Source: Rotaria sp. Silwood1
Lineage: Eukaryota > Rotifera > Eurotatoria > Philodinida > Philodinidae
Assembly: GCA_905250075.1 (NCBI GenBank)
Contig: CAJNOP010000010.1
Span: forward strand, 868,001-932,000
DNA: 64,000 nucleotides
Direction: 5' to 3'
In this document: positions 12,201 to 23,520 of the stretch, one piece after another
Position numbering within the stretch: the stretch's first letter is position 1
Layout: each line of letters opens with the position of its first letter
The notes under the pieces: generated by a model
Database searches by the model: none
What the model was told of the DNA's origin: nothing
Seen by the model: only the letters and a program-made list of their open reading frames with translations
Made by a program: the position numbers and the translations under genes

Positions 12201-13928
12201 CATTGGATACTGTCGTTTTTTTTCTTTATTTTAATAACTAAGTATATGTTTAGATAGTGAATTACAGTTTTAATTATTCATTTTCTTTTCTTTTTTTTTT
12301 TTATTAAATAATTTTCTTTTCAATAAAACGAAAACTTTTAATTTATTAAACATCGAGTCATGAAAAGGTGAAATCGCAGTACATGAATTGTTTTTTTCTG
12401 ACAATCATCAATAAATAGCTAAAACCTTGATTCTTCACTTGTTCATGTGCACAGAAGAGACTCAAATCTAAATTTGGCCGAATCCAATTTCACAAAAATG
12501 TCAATTTGTATGAAGACTTCTCCTAATAAGACATACTCTCTTTGTTTATGTATTTTCCTAAAGAGATAAATAGGAATTAATTTTATTCATAACTTACGTT
12601 CATTAAATGTGTTTATATTAAGTGGTGAGCATTCTTCCATATTTGGTATAAGATCAAATAATTTTGATATATGATATTTAGTTATTGTCATTCCACAACG
12701 TACAATTAAACGACGTTCATTATTAATCTCTAGTAAATGATAACTATTACTCACTGGTGAAAGTGTTAGTGATTGATCTAAATATATAAAACATCAAATA
12801 ATTAAAATTTTGAATTTAATCAAATAAAACAAACTTGATTCAATATTTGATAATGAACGTGTTGTTGGTAATGGAAGTAAAGGAGGTGGTGATGGTCGAT
12901 GATCATTTGAAATTGATGATGGTGATAAATGTTGTTTACTAGATGAGATTTTTTGACGATACGGAGGTGAAATAGTTCCATAAATTGAAGCTGATGATGG
13001 TAATGTATCTTCATTATCATGATGACGTTTTGATGAAAATGGTTCAGCAAATTTTGGTTTATAACCTATGAAATTATTAATTCAAATTTTTATGTATTAT
13101 TTTTTTTTTTACAATCTGTATTTACTAACTTTGATCACATTCTTCAAGGGCATAAGCTGCTTCAGATGCTTTTGAAAATGATATATAAGCAAAACCTTTA
13201 TTTTCACCTGTTAATTTATCTCGAATAACTTTTATATTAATTATTGAACCATATTTCTAAATTAAAAATATTATTATCATTTTTTTTTTGTCTTTTATAA
13301 TTCAAATTAATAATTACTTGAAAAACTTTACGTAAATCATCTTTTGTCATATGTTTTGGTATAACAACAAATAAACGTAACATTTTTTCATGTTCATCTG
13401 GATCACGTACACTACCTTCACGACGTGTACTTGATATAATAGCCTATTTAGTATATAAATAATAATAAAATATACTGGAAAAAAAAATGAAAAAAATCAC
13501 AAACTTTTAATGGACGAGTATGTGGTGCAATAACTGTTCCATTCATTTCTTCCATAGCACGAGCTGCTGCTGAAGCTTTTTCATATTTAATATATGCAAT
13601 ACCTAATAGATATTAATTTGATTTAAATAAATAATATTTGAAATTTGAATATATAACCTTTGCTTTCTTGACTACGTCGATCTCGTACCATATAAATATC
13701 TTGAATATGACCATGAATTTGAAATGCATTTCGTAATTCATCTTCAGACATAGCTTTTGGTATTAATAAAAAAAGTCTACTAAATGGTGGATCATCAACA
13801 TCAGCTGTTTTATTAAATAATGTTGATAGTTGATGACGTTTTTTATATGATGATGATATTGGTTTATTTGATGAACCACTTTGATCTTCTGATGAAACAT
13901 CTCGGCTTCGGTTCCGATTGTTCATCAT
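6229..13928 (-). CDS. RBM45: RNA-binding protein 45 (three or four RRMs)
   Basis: Predicted nuclear/cytoplasmic RNA-binding protein. Exons (minus): 13928-13658, 13602-13505, 13443-13318, 13256-13130, 13065-12835, 12777-12598, 9554-9440, 9364-9286, 9224-9132, 6501-6229. They join in frame to 530 aa (human about 476). RRM1 is near aa 50-125 (SRLFLLIPKAMSEDEL, IQDIYMVRDRRSQESKG, then IAYIKYEKASAAARAMEEM). RRM2 is near aa 146-205 (RLFVVIPKHMTKDDLRKVF, NKGFAYISFSKASEAAYALE). A Ser/Pro-rich linker (ISPPYRQK, RPSPPPLLPLP) follows, then a middle region. The C-terminal RRM is near aa 441-520 (DFIRDIFNRFGNLIDIRTI, YVMYSDERSADTAMETMNG) and ends in a basic tail RKRQKV. The SRLFLLI...QESKG block is specific to RBM45 among RRM proteins. 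Two introns are huge (9555-12597 and 6502-9131) and both carry foldback repeats; the rest are about 40-80 bp. Confidence 0.92.
6737..7200. repeat. Dispersed foldback family A, copy 1
   Basis: Lies in the last intron of RBM45. It begins with a block shared with 11493-11965 and 14316-14800 (TTTTCAGTCGAGATTCTATG, then AATCCTAATGAACTATGAAT). It is self-complementary about position 6994: GAGACAAACCTTAACAAGAA at 6921 pairs with the complement of the block ending at 7068, including GAAAGTTTC against GAAACTTTC. No protein is encoded. A non-autonomous DNA element is likely. Confidence 0.75.
7245..8235. repeat. Very large (~1 kb) imperfect palindrome in RBM45 intron
   Basis: Both halves pair about a centre near 7743 over nearly 500 bases each. 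Matching landmarks are GGTCACAGAAGCATG (7370) with CATGCTTCTGTGGC (8103), TTGACATGAACTATAG (7440) with the complement near 8045, GCCGACATC (7540) with GATATCGGC (7943), ACCATAAAAG (7569) with CTTTTATA (7913), and TAGTAATGTTTGTTTCTAA (7667) with the complement of TTAGTTTCAAAATG-type sequence near 7815. Arms look roughly 70-80% identical by eye. There is no convincing ORF. It could be a foldback transposon or a long hairpin RNA source. Confidence 0.8.
11493..11965. repeat. Dispersed foldback family A, copy 2
   Basis: Lies in the 3-kb RBM45 intron 9555-12597. It shares the opening block of copy 1 (AACTGATAAATCGATTTTTA, AGACTATGTGCATAATG) and the inner block AGAGATAGACCTTAGTGAAA (11705), which pairs with the complement near 11880-11920. 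The centre is near 11806. The shared GGCAGATTTGAAGTTC block also occurs in copy 3. No coding capacity. Confidence 0.7.
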
Positions 13929-15470
13929 GAATTTAATTGTTTTCGTGTCTACATATAGTATGGATAACTACAATCAATTGATCAATTTTTTGTTCGACTA
14001 TATTAACTACCTATTAAAGATTTTTATTTAGAAGATGGCGCTACTATTCATACTTTTGGTTAACATAATTCTTTATTAATAATATTCTCTTCTGCTATGT
14101 TGAATTATGTTTCTAAGTTCTCGATCTTCGATATATTGTATTAGCAATAAGAACTTTTATTTTGAATTACATTCAACACGTTCTTCTATCAACATAATCA
14201 TTGCCTGTTTCTGTTGTGATATTTGAAACCATACTTATTAAAGTTAACTTGCTATGTATTCAAAGAACTGTATGAACACTTAAAAAAAATTTCTGAATTT
14301 AATGAGGAAAGTTTCCTAACTGAGCAATCACTTTTTAGTCGAGACTATGTATATTATGCAGATCCTAATGAGTCATGATCATTCCGAAACGAGCTCGGAC
14401 TGAAGATATTGCATTTTTACGATTATTTTTAAGTCAATGGCGAGGTTCCTCTCAGGAATACCAGAAGTCATTTTCGAATTTCAATATGAAGCTTTTTATA
14501 AGAAGTGAACTTAAGAAAAATAGTTTATTCTAAAAGTCTTAGAACATTTTATTGTTTCTAGCCTAAGATACAGTTATGATAAAAACTTCATAGACACTGG
14601 CAGATTTGGTGTTCGCGTTTTAGAAAAGGAGCAACTCAGAAGACATGAAAACAATATTAATTTAAAAAAATAGTATAAAAATGCCGCATCTCAGTAGCAA
14701 TAAGCTGATGACCAGGACTTTTGTCAGGATATTCATAGCTCATTAAGGTCTACATAATGCACAGTGTCCAAACTCCAAAGGCAATCAATCAGTTGAAGGA
14801 TTTCCCACGTTAGAAATAAAAATCAAATCAGAAAAATTATTGCTAGAACTGAAAAAAACGCTGATTTTGTCGATTTATTTTGATATCAAAGACTTTAATG
14901 AATAGAACGAACGTTGCAATTCGAGATATGCGGGATCAGAACTACGAGAAAAATATATTTGTTGGAATTAGAAGTCAAGTATGGTTTCAGTTATATTATA
15001 AATCATATGAATCAGGACATAATCCAAGCGAGATGACTCAATAAAGTGCTAGTCGTCATCTAAATAGATACCAAAACGATTATTGAAGAAATTTTTTAAA
15101 TTGTGATGCATGTAAAATCTGGAATATTTTTCTGTAGACCGAGACCCAAAGGCAATATTTTAACCAAATTTTATCTTCTGGAGAGGTGTTTCAAACTTTC
15201 GTGGGAGCAAACACATGTCTTTGAGAGTACAGACACATTTTACGTAGTATAATAACCACAAACTCTGGGAGGATCAACTCGCTTTTCGAAGCTCAACCCT
15301 CAAGTTGAATAAAATAGTGATACTATCTCAATGTAAATCTTTGTTTTACATTATAAAACAGTTTCTAATTTTTATTTCATAGGAACTCGACACAAATCTT
15401 TGCAATTTTATTTGTTTAAATATGTAAAATAATCCAGACAAAAAATTGTTTCTCTTATAAAAAAGAAAAC
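13929..15470. other. Intergenic region upstream of RBM45
   Basis: No gene seen. It holds foldback family A copy 3 (14316-14800) and AT-rich unique sequence. It should contain the RBM45 promoter and the 3' flank of the 121-aa gene. Confidence 0.6.
14316..14800. repeat. Dispersed foldback family A, copy 3
   Basis: Intergenic copy with the same opening block (CTAACTGAGCAATCACTTTT, then AGTCGAGACTATG and GCAGATCCTAATGAG). The inner blocks match copies 1 and 2: AAGTGAACTTAAGAAAAATA followed by GTTTATT, and ACTGGCAGATTTGGTGTTC. Internal self-complementarity is weaker than in copies 1 and 2, so this copy may be older or truncated. Confidence 0.65.
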
Positions 15471-15955
15471 TCAAGTATACCATGTGGTATACGGTTTTGT
15501 TGGTTTAAAGTGTCGTTGAAAATATGTTGCTGTCCAACCAATTTCACCTGGATATGCAGCACGACGAACTGGTGGATCTATAGCATATCCTCTTTAATTC
15601 AAATAAAAAAGAAACACGAGCATTTTCAAATAAATATTTCTTAAAAATTGCTTACCTTGTTAAATAACCGAGATCAAGTGAACGAAGTGTCGATGCTTGA
15701 CCTTCACCAATATCTCCAATAAGATCTTGTAATTGACAACGTTGATCCCATAAAGCATTAGGACCTGTGAATTCAAAAATTTATTGATTATACTAATAAA
15801 AACGCTAATATTATTCTACCTGAAAAAATTGTATTAGTTGGTCGAGGTCGATCAAAAAAGAGATCAGAAGACGTTCGTTTAAGCGGTCTTCCTCCCCAAA
15901 AATCAAATGTCCGAGCTACTCGTGTTTGTTGATGATTTTGTTGCTGTTTCGACAT
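15471..15955 (-). CDS. Hypothetical 121-aa protein
   Basis: Three exons (minus): 15955-15820, 15764-15656, 15591-15471, joining in frame to 121 aa. The ATG at 15955 (MSKQQQNHQQ) is the first ATG in frame. The protein has a Q-rich start, then FDFWGGRPLKRTSSDLFF, DLGYLTRGYAIDPPVRRAAY and PGEIGWTATYFQRHFK. It has no signal peptide or membrane segment and is rich in aromatic, Pro and Arg residues. Such short aromatic-rich proteins can be ciliary microtubule inner proteins, but I do not recognise the family. The coding call rests on consistent splice sites, phases and a clean stop. Confidence 0.6.
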
Positions 15956-16387
15956 TTGAATATTTCTTGTTTTACCCGATGTTTCAATCACTTCTACACT
16001 TTCGATAAGTGTTGTTTTGAAAACAATACAACTCTATTCTTTCTTTTTTTTTATGTTATTTCTTTCAAAACATAAATGTAACGATTTCAATTACCACTAA
16101 CAACATATTTTGTTTTGGTTGCATGTTAGGTATTTTTTGTTTTGTTACAAAACATTTATTGAAAAGTATAACGACAATAATTATGATTATTATTATTAGC
16201 TTATTAATGATTTCTTTATTTTAATAATTGTTCATAAAAATTTTTCAAAAAAATTCTTTATAAGATCATGTAAATATCTGTTGTGTTTCTCTTATTTAAA
16301 TCAAACTTCAAGCATATAATAAAGAAAAAATTGATTAAATAAGTTAAAATTAAAAGTTTTGTTTTTCTTTTTTTTTTTACTTCTTGG
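15956..16387. other. Intergenic, nothing recognised
   Basis: AT-rich sequence between the 121-aa gene start and the FARSB 3' end. No repeat or RNA gene was noticed. Confidence 0.5.
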
Positions 16388-19300
16388 TTAAACAAATGGT
16401 TCAATGTTTAATTCCAGAATAGAACAAGGGAATTTTAAACCAAAATGTTCAATAACATTTGGATGAAGAACACCAATAGCATCAAGATTTTTACCATAGA
16501 CAATTATTTCAGCATGTTGATCAGGAAAAAATACACTATCTAGAAAAAGAAAAAGAAAATTTCATCATGTTTTCTCCCTTCTTCTTTCTTTTACTATACT
16601 TTCATATTGATTATTTAAATAATCGTCTATATCATTCGTTTTATTTTCATTATATGAAACTTTAACTAATGTCATAATTCGATCAAGTAAACCATGAATT
16701 ATTTCAAAGCCTGGTGTATGATTATAATAGATCTCACATAAACAGCGTTCATATCGACTACCAGTTTCTATTAATCAAAACAAGAACAAATGCATATGTT
16801 TTTTTCTTTTTAATTTTATTAAGTAAAACAAACCTTATGACGCATCTTTAAGAATAACATCTGATACTTCGAAAAGTTGAATTGGTAATGCAGTACCTTG
16901 ATTACTTGCAAGAGTTTTTAATAAGCCAGGTAAAAGTGATGTTCGACCAATCTAAAATTGATTGTTGAGTATTTTTTAAATTGATATGTTATTGTAAAGG
17001 AAAATCGACATTCTCGACTGTGTTTCATCCAGGAAACATGACAGCAGAGATTTTCCTTTTGAAATTCACTCTTTCCTTTTCGTATGATATTTACAGATGA
17101 GGAAAAAGTGCACAAAATAAACAATTTTTCTTTGATAAATACCTCTAAATCATATATAGTAGCGCTCGAAATTGACCATATACTTAACTAATGCTCTTGT
17201 TTTTCTAATATTTCAAGATAGTTTCAATATACCGAGTGGCGGCTTTTGCCAAAAATGACCCCAATTTTCATAGTTTATCTGCTAAATCTATTCACTCTCT
17301 ATATCATATTTTTGCTGTACTAGACTCGAGATACCAAAAATGATGTCTTTTGATTTTGTTCGAAAAATTAATCATGTACCACAAACAAAAAATATATTCA
17401 AAATCTATTTTCATTGGAAAATCTTACTTGAAACTCTTATGCTTTTGGATTTGCAATATGTACTGCTGGAATGTCTTGAATACTTTTTCCAAATTTCTCT
17501 GCCACATCTGAACATGAACATAATGTAAATGTCAATGCTTCTATAAAACCCACATTCAACAACTGAATGTCGTATAAGATCCGATACTCGATTAAGTTCA
17601 AACTAAAATAATAGAAAGAAAAAAGAAACGAAAAAGTCATTTTTAAAAATTAACGAAATATTTTTTCTTCTTACTTGATTTCCAATACAACTAGTTTTTG
17701 GAACTGTTTTTTTTTCTATATTATTAAATCCATAGGCTACTGCAAAATCTTCTGCTATGTCACAAAAATGTAAAATATCGGCTCTTGTCACTGGTATGTC
17801 AACATGAAGTGTATCTGAATCAAGAACTTTCGTTCGAAGACTCATTCGATTTAAAAGCTTTGCTGCCATTTGAGCATCTGCTCTAGAATAATAAAATATA
17901 TTTCATTTTTAATTTAATTTATTTTATAAATTTGAATATACTCTATTCGAATGCGTTGATTCATCTTTTTTTCTACTGATACATTTTGAGATCGATCGCT
18001 TAAATTCTAATATTTATTAATATTATCAGTCAACAAATAAAATACAAGATATTCCAAAAGTTATCATCACTTAATAGATACAGGTAATCCTGCTATTTTA
18101 TAAAGGCCCATTCCAAAAAGGTCAATTTTTGTCAATAATATGAAAATTGAGATAAATGCATTGAACAATACTCGAAGGTCTAACTTTACCTGAATGGCAT
18201 GATTTCTTTTATTTGTTCCTTCGTTTATTCCAAAAATTTCTATCATTCTCTGCATGAAAAAAATGTGATTTTTTTCTTTATTTAACTCTTTCTGATTGCG
18301 CATCCAGGCATCCGCGAAGAATCTTCATTGTGGTCAATAGCATCTTTTTTGTTTGAAAGAGCGTGTCAAGAAGCAAGGCATGACAGAGTCTCTTTTTGAA
18401 TTAGACACTGTTACTATTATATAAAATAGTACTTTTATAATTAGAGCGCTAGTTTTTTGAATCATTGAACTAAAAAAATTAAGTGTATAGGATGAAAGCC
18501 CACACAAACATTTTGGTTGCCAAATAAGCTATATTTTACCATTGTTGTTAAAATATCTCATGAAAACGTCATGACATAGAGCTAAACATTTTACCAGTCT
18601 CTTTACGGCAACCTTAACATGTTGTGAAAACTTCATGCGATTTTAATATAGATAATCCAAGATTGATTTTTGCGAACATGACGGGGTATAATGTACATCA
18701 AGGTGAACATTTGACTAAACAGGATTTCCTTCGTGCATTGTTCACTGAAAAAGTTTTTTTCTTAAAAGTGCTTTTCTGCGCCATATCCCATCATTTCTAA
18801 GCATGAAAGTAACATGCCCATCCGTCACGCAAAAAGGTGTACTGTGAAAGCGACAAGGGGAGGGGACGAAATGACTTAAGAGATCATAACTTTTGAGATA
18901 TTGTATTCAACATACAGGATATATTTTCATAGTTCCGTCCACTTGTTCAACTTCAACCGGTTCAATTCTATATAAAAATCGATATAAAATAATTTGTTTT
19001 TCAAACACTTAACTTAAATAGTTACTCAAATGTCTTATCACACTATTGAGCAAATATAGTTACCATGATATTAAGTACGATATTTGCTTTATATATATCT
19101 GTTGCAGTACATTCAATAAAAACATTTTTTTGTACTCACACTCATTTTACTATGATCACCTAAACAGTTTAATAAATGTGATATTTTAAAAATTTTTCTT
19201 ATTAATAATTTACTATTAATAACAGGTAGAAGCGAAAGAACAACATTATTTGAATCATAAATAACTGGATAAACATCAGAATCTTGAATAATTGTTATAT

Positions 19301-20199
19301 AACGTTTAAGATGTGTAATCATTATAAACAGATAATAATCATTCAAAGCATTATTTTTGTGATTAAAATAAACCAAACTAAATAAAATTCCATCATTTCA
19401 TCTGCTTGTATTTCTTTTTGTTGATTTAATGAACAAAATTTAATTTGTTTTGGTGATCGAGCATCGTATATAAACGGTGGTTGAATTGTATCAAGATCAT
19501 GTGTATCAATAGCAACTAATGTTCGATTTCGACATAAAGTTAAATGAAGTTTTTCTTGTAATGTTATACAACTATTAAAACTTTCAGAATTAAATTTAAT
19601 ATTACGTAAAATAACACAAACAACTATTGGACGAATACGTTGAGTCTATTAGAAAAGAAAGTTTAAAATAAATTTTAATAACAGAAATATATAAAAATAA
19701 ATGTACATTAGGTAAAATTATCATTCAAATTAATTTTTCATCTTTATTTAAGGTAGATAATGAAAACTTTGGTAATTCATTTCTAAAATAGATGATGAAA
19801 AATGAAATGTGAATACAAAGAAAAATACAGAAATCAATTTTACTTTTGTAAGAAGATTTTTAATGCTCGACTTAAACCTTCCAAACAAAGAAGATCATAA
19901 CTAAATATTAAATTTATTTTCAAACTTAGAGAATATATTTAGAAAATATATCGATTTGCTGGAATTTCAATTTTATAGTCCACATCATTATCATTGCTTC
20001 CGGGTAATGGTTCCTAAGTAAATTAAAACAATTATTATATTTCAATTAAACATAAATATACAAGACTTTTATCTTTTAATTATTTCGATTTCATGAATTT
20101 TAAAAACAAACAAATATTCCACACATTTTCAATCTATATTTCTATCAGAAAGAAACAACATAGATACTAGAACGATTTAGAATTGCAAACAGTTGAGAA

Positions 20200-20545
20200 T
20201 TTCGGAACTGATCCGTCGTGTCTGCTCATTTTCATAGGCATCAGAAATTTCAAGCCGAAATTTCGTCGATGAATAGATTAAATGATCAAAAGAATTTTTT
20301 GAAAGTTTCAACCGAAAAGAATGTTCGTTTGTCGAATTATTGAATTTCGAGCAAATAGTCGTTTACTATTGAAAGTCCACAAAAAAGCGAGTTTAATTGA
20401 AAATCTCGATAAAGAAACATTCTTTTCGTTTGAAACTTTCAGAAATACTTTACTAACGATTAAATTTATCTGAAGATGAAATTTTACATTGAAATGTTGT
20501 TTTCTGTTTTTTTTCGGAGCATGCCTGAAGCAAAATAGAAAATTC
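20200..20545. repeat. Foldback in FARSB intron (1)
   Basis: Inverted arms centred near 20370: TTTTTGAAAGTTTCAACCGA followed by AAAGAATGTT (20297) pairs with AACATTCTTTTCGTTTGAAA followed by CTTTCAG (20417). Weaker pairing continues outward to about 20210 and 20530. The chance open frame at 20308-20580 lies over it. Confidence 0.65.
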
Positions 20546-21091
20546 TTTGACATGGCTGTAATTTGGCTCCGAGTCCCCATGAGGACTAAGCCTTCTAAAC
20601 TTTTGCTACTTTCATCATTGTGCTCCTGTAGGTACGATATGTGCTAAAACGATAAGTATATCAGTTTCAACAGTTCTCTTATCCGATTTTTAAGAAAAAC
20701 CAAAGCTATCTCTTCGAATGATGGTCTAAATCTAAAATTAATCTCTAAAGAAATGTCCATGAAATTAGTTAAGAAGTTTAGCTCTAATGACACAGTTTTG
20801 ATTGTGTTTTATCCAAAATGAAATTTATTTCGATTAAAGAAATAAAACACTCTAGAGGGACACAAAGAAATAAAATTGATATCGTTTGACATAAAACTGT
20901 TTGGTTACTTTGATAAGAGTCCTTACACTTGCTCTCGACACATTTTATGAGGAAAAAGTGAAATATCAATAAAATTTTTTCAAATTGATAAAGACTTACT
21001 GGTTACATTTCTGGCATGATTGTGCAATCACTTGAGCTCACTAACAACTTTCCTGAGTTATAAAAGTTTTAATGATATTTTTTCTTTGAAT

Positions 21092-21412
21092 AGCGTCCGG
21101 TTGAAGAAAAATGATTACATTAATTTGACCTGAATTTTTGTCGATAGATAGATCTAATTGAAACTAGAATATCTTGAAAGTTTGAATAAAAAATCGAATG
21201 TGCGACCGTGTGGAAACATTGAACTTACAAAACGAAGTCAAATATCATGTCTTTTTTCGACATCTAACTGAACTCTTGCAAGTTTAATATCTCGAGACAG
21301 ACACAAATTCATTTTTGTTGAAACTTTTAGAAAATTGTAATTTCAATTAGATCTTCCCACGGGCGAAATTTCAGATCAAATCACTGCAATTCTTTTTTCA
21401 GACGAATATTGT
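21092..21412. repeat. Foldback in FARSB intron (2)
   Basis: Inverted arms centred at 21252: GATCTAATTGAAACTAG (21151) with TTTCAATTAGATC (21341-21353), and TTTGACCTGAATTTTTG (21124) with CGAAATTTCAGATCAAA (21364-21380). Pairing extends to about 21093/21410. It lies in the 2-kb intron between FARSB exons 2 and 3. Confidence 0.7.
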
Positions 21413-22260
21413 TAAGAAGAAAGAATGTCATTTATCAATGTGGAATAACATGCCATGATTTGGAGTTATTATACAAATGTTCTAATCAAAGTGTCGGTCA
21501 TTTTCGGTAAAATTTTAGACAAAAACATGAATGAATCATTTCAGATATTACACTCGTCAGAAGAGATAATTATTTGTTTGAACATGGTAAATGTATGATT
21601 TAGTACTATCGATAAGTGAAGATTATCCTTGACATTAGATAATAGCTGAATATGCCTATTAGTACTAAAACAGTTCAACAATTTTTTTGTTCAAAATTTC
21701 CTTATTGACATACATTTTTATGGATGTTATATAGAAGTTTATCATCTGTGAATGATTGATCTTGATTCGTAGAATAAATAAAACGAAAGATTTTTTAGAT
21801 ATTCTAGTCATTTGATATTTGTCTTCTGTTTTTTATTTAAAACTCATATAGTAATTATGAAAATCTGACAATAAATAAATAATACTAATAAAGCAGAAGG
21901 ATTTAGTTTTTATTCAATATTGAAGAAAGTTGAATTGTTTGTTTTTCTTTTTTTAAGCCAAACCCAACAGTTATAAATTCATTCTATTAACTTCATTTTC
22001 CATCTTATGATATGATTCGATTATCTATTAGATATTAAAATTCATAATAAATTTAACAAGAAAAATTTTATTTTATTAATACTTACAATATCATCCAATT
22101 CTAATCCATAATCAAAACATAATTAACCGAATTCTTCATCAGCTAAAAAAGAAATTCAACTTATTATTCATCTTTATTATTTAATTCAAAAATAAAACTT
22201 ACTAAATTTTTGCCTAAATTCATCAAAAAGTGTACTTCGCTTAACATCAATGATGGGCAT

Positions 22261-23520
22261 CTACAATGAAAAATAAATAAATAAATAATTACAATTACAA
22301 AAAAAAAAAAAAAACGAAAGACGAATGCATTGTACAACAAAAGTTCTATAGATGTTAATTAGTTAAGCGTCACTATAAAGCTTAGAAATGTTCCTATGAA
22401 GAACTAATCTGACTACGACTGTTCGCGTAGAATAATGTTTGCCAAAACAGAAAAATAAATAAATAAATAAAAAAATATATATACGGCTCCTCCGAAGATT
22501 ATTCAAGCAGATTTATTTTCCCGTGTTTTTTTCGCTGTCGTAAATGCTAAGAAAAATCTAAATAATGATTTGAGCAAAAAAATTTTATTTCCAACAAGAT
22601 ATCATTTTTAGTCACGATCAGAAAAAAATGTTTAGTTCTGGTTTAGCGCTTAATAATACATGTACTAGCAAAATATGCGATATCATTTTCTAGCAGTACC
22701 AATAAGCACAAGGCATCTAACATGGCGTCTGATATGTTCCCTGTTCGAAGTTCATTACATTTTTTAAAGTCACTAATGCTTCGTTTATTAGACATATTGA
22801 TGTGTTCGACAACTTGGTTGTATAGGAAAAGCAAATGGATTAATTTTACTATCAAAATTGTAACAGCAAATATTGAGATAGTAGTTACTCAATAGTGCTC
22901 AGCTCAAGTCGAGTTGAATGACGAAAAAAAAACATAGCTGACCTAGGACGAGGTCGGATCAGGTCAAACTGTGCTCAGGTGAAATCGGATCACACAAAAT
23001 TTGATCCATATCGAACACTGTTACTCAATAATATTCGCACAAACGTCTAGCTCACACAAGTCGTGAGAACATGACATTTGGAATAAGTTTCACATGACTG
23101 TAAAATATACTAATCCAAAGGGAAAAGACTTGTTGCTGGTCCCAATGCCGGCGAGACCAGAATCGTATTACCAAAATCTCGAATAATAGAAAAAACGACT
23201 TTTGTGCCATCTGTAAGGTTAATCTATCTTGACCACAAATAATATAGAGGGTCGAAAAATGTTTCATTTGGTAGAGAGCTGTTTGCTCTATTGTGCTAAG
23301 TCATTCAAATAGAATAATGATTGTAAATTCCAGGAACTGAAAAACTTAGTTTTGAATTGTTTCAGAAATCCTATCCTTGAAAAATTAGTCATGATTCTTA
23401 ACTTCAATAATTCTTATCGGAAATAAAATTTTTTTTACTCCAATGTCAATATGGGCTTTTCATAGCATTTATGACAACGATAAAACTTTAAAAATAAACC
23501 TCGTTGCATAATTTTGAAGG
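22261..23520. other. Intergenic FARSB-PTPN11 spacer
   Basis: No gene recognised. A run at about 22895-23000 repeats short GTCGGATCAGG / AAGTCGAG-like words and may be a diverged repeat. Simple A-rich and AAAT tracts occur near 22270-22320 and 22455-22480. Confidence 0.5.

Larger units (their letters stand above)
16388..22260 (-). pseudogene. FARSB: Phenylalanyl-tRNA synthetase beta subunit, decayed
   Basis: Homology runs from the start (MPIIDVKRSTLFDEF, 22260) to the end (FPCSILELNIEPFV, stop 16388). Blocks in between include [116 protein letters not shown] and TPGFEIIHGLLDRIM. These match eukaryotic cytosolic PheRS beta in order. Several independent lesions are visible: in-frame TAA at 22123-22125 (GLU-rich TDEEF then stop, where a sense codon is expected before LCFDYGLELDD); a donor reading AT instead of GT at 19950-19951; an extra base in a T run near 19121-19128; TAG at 19043-19045; an extra base near 17545-17548 that shifts frame between RHSVVECGF and IEALTF; and TAA at 16835-16837. 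The protein sense is still well preserved, so decay looks recent. A functional copy presumably exists elsewhere. Confidence 0.88.
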
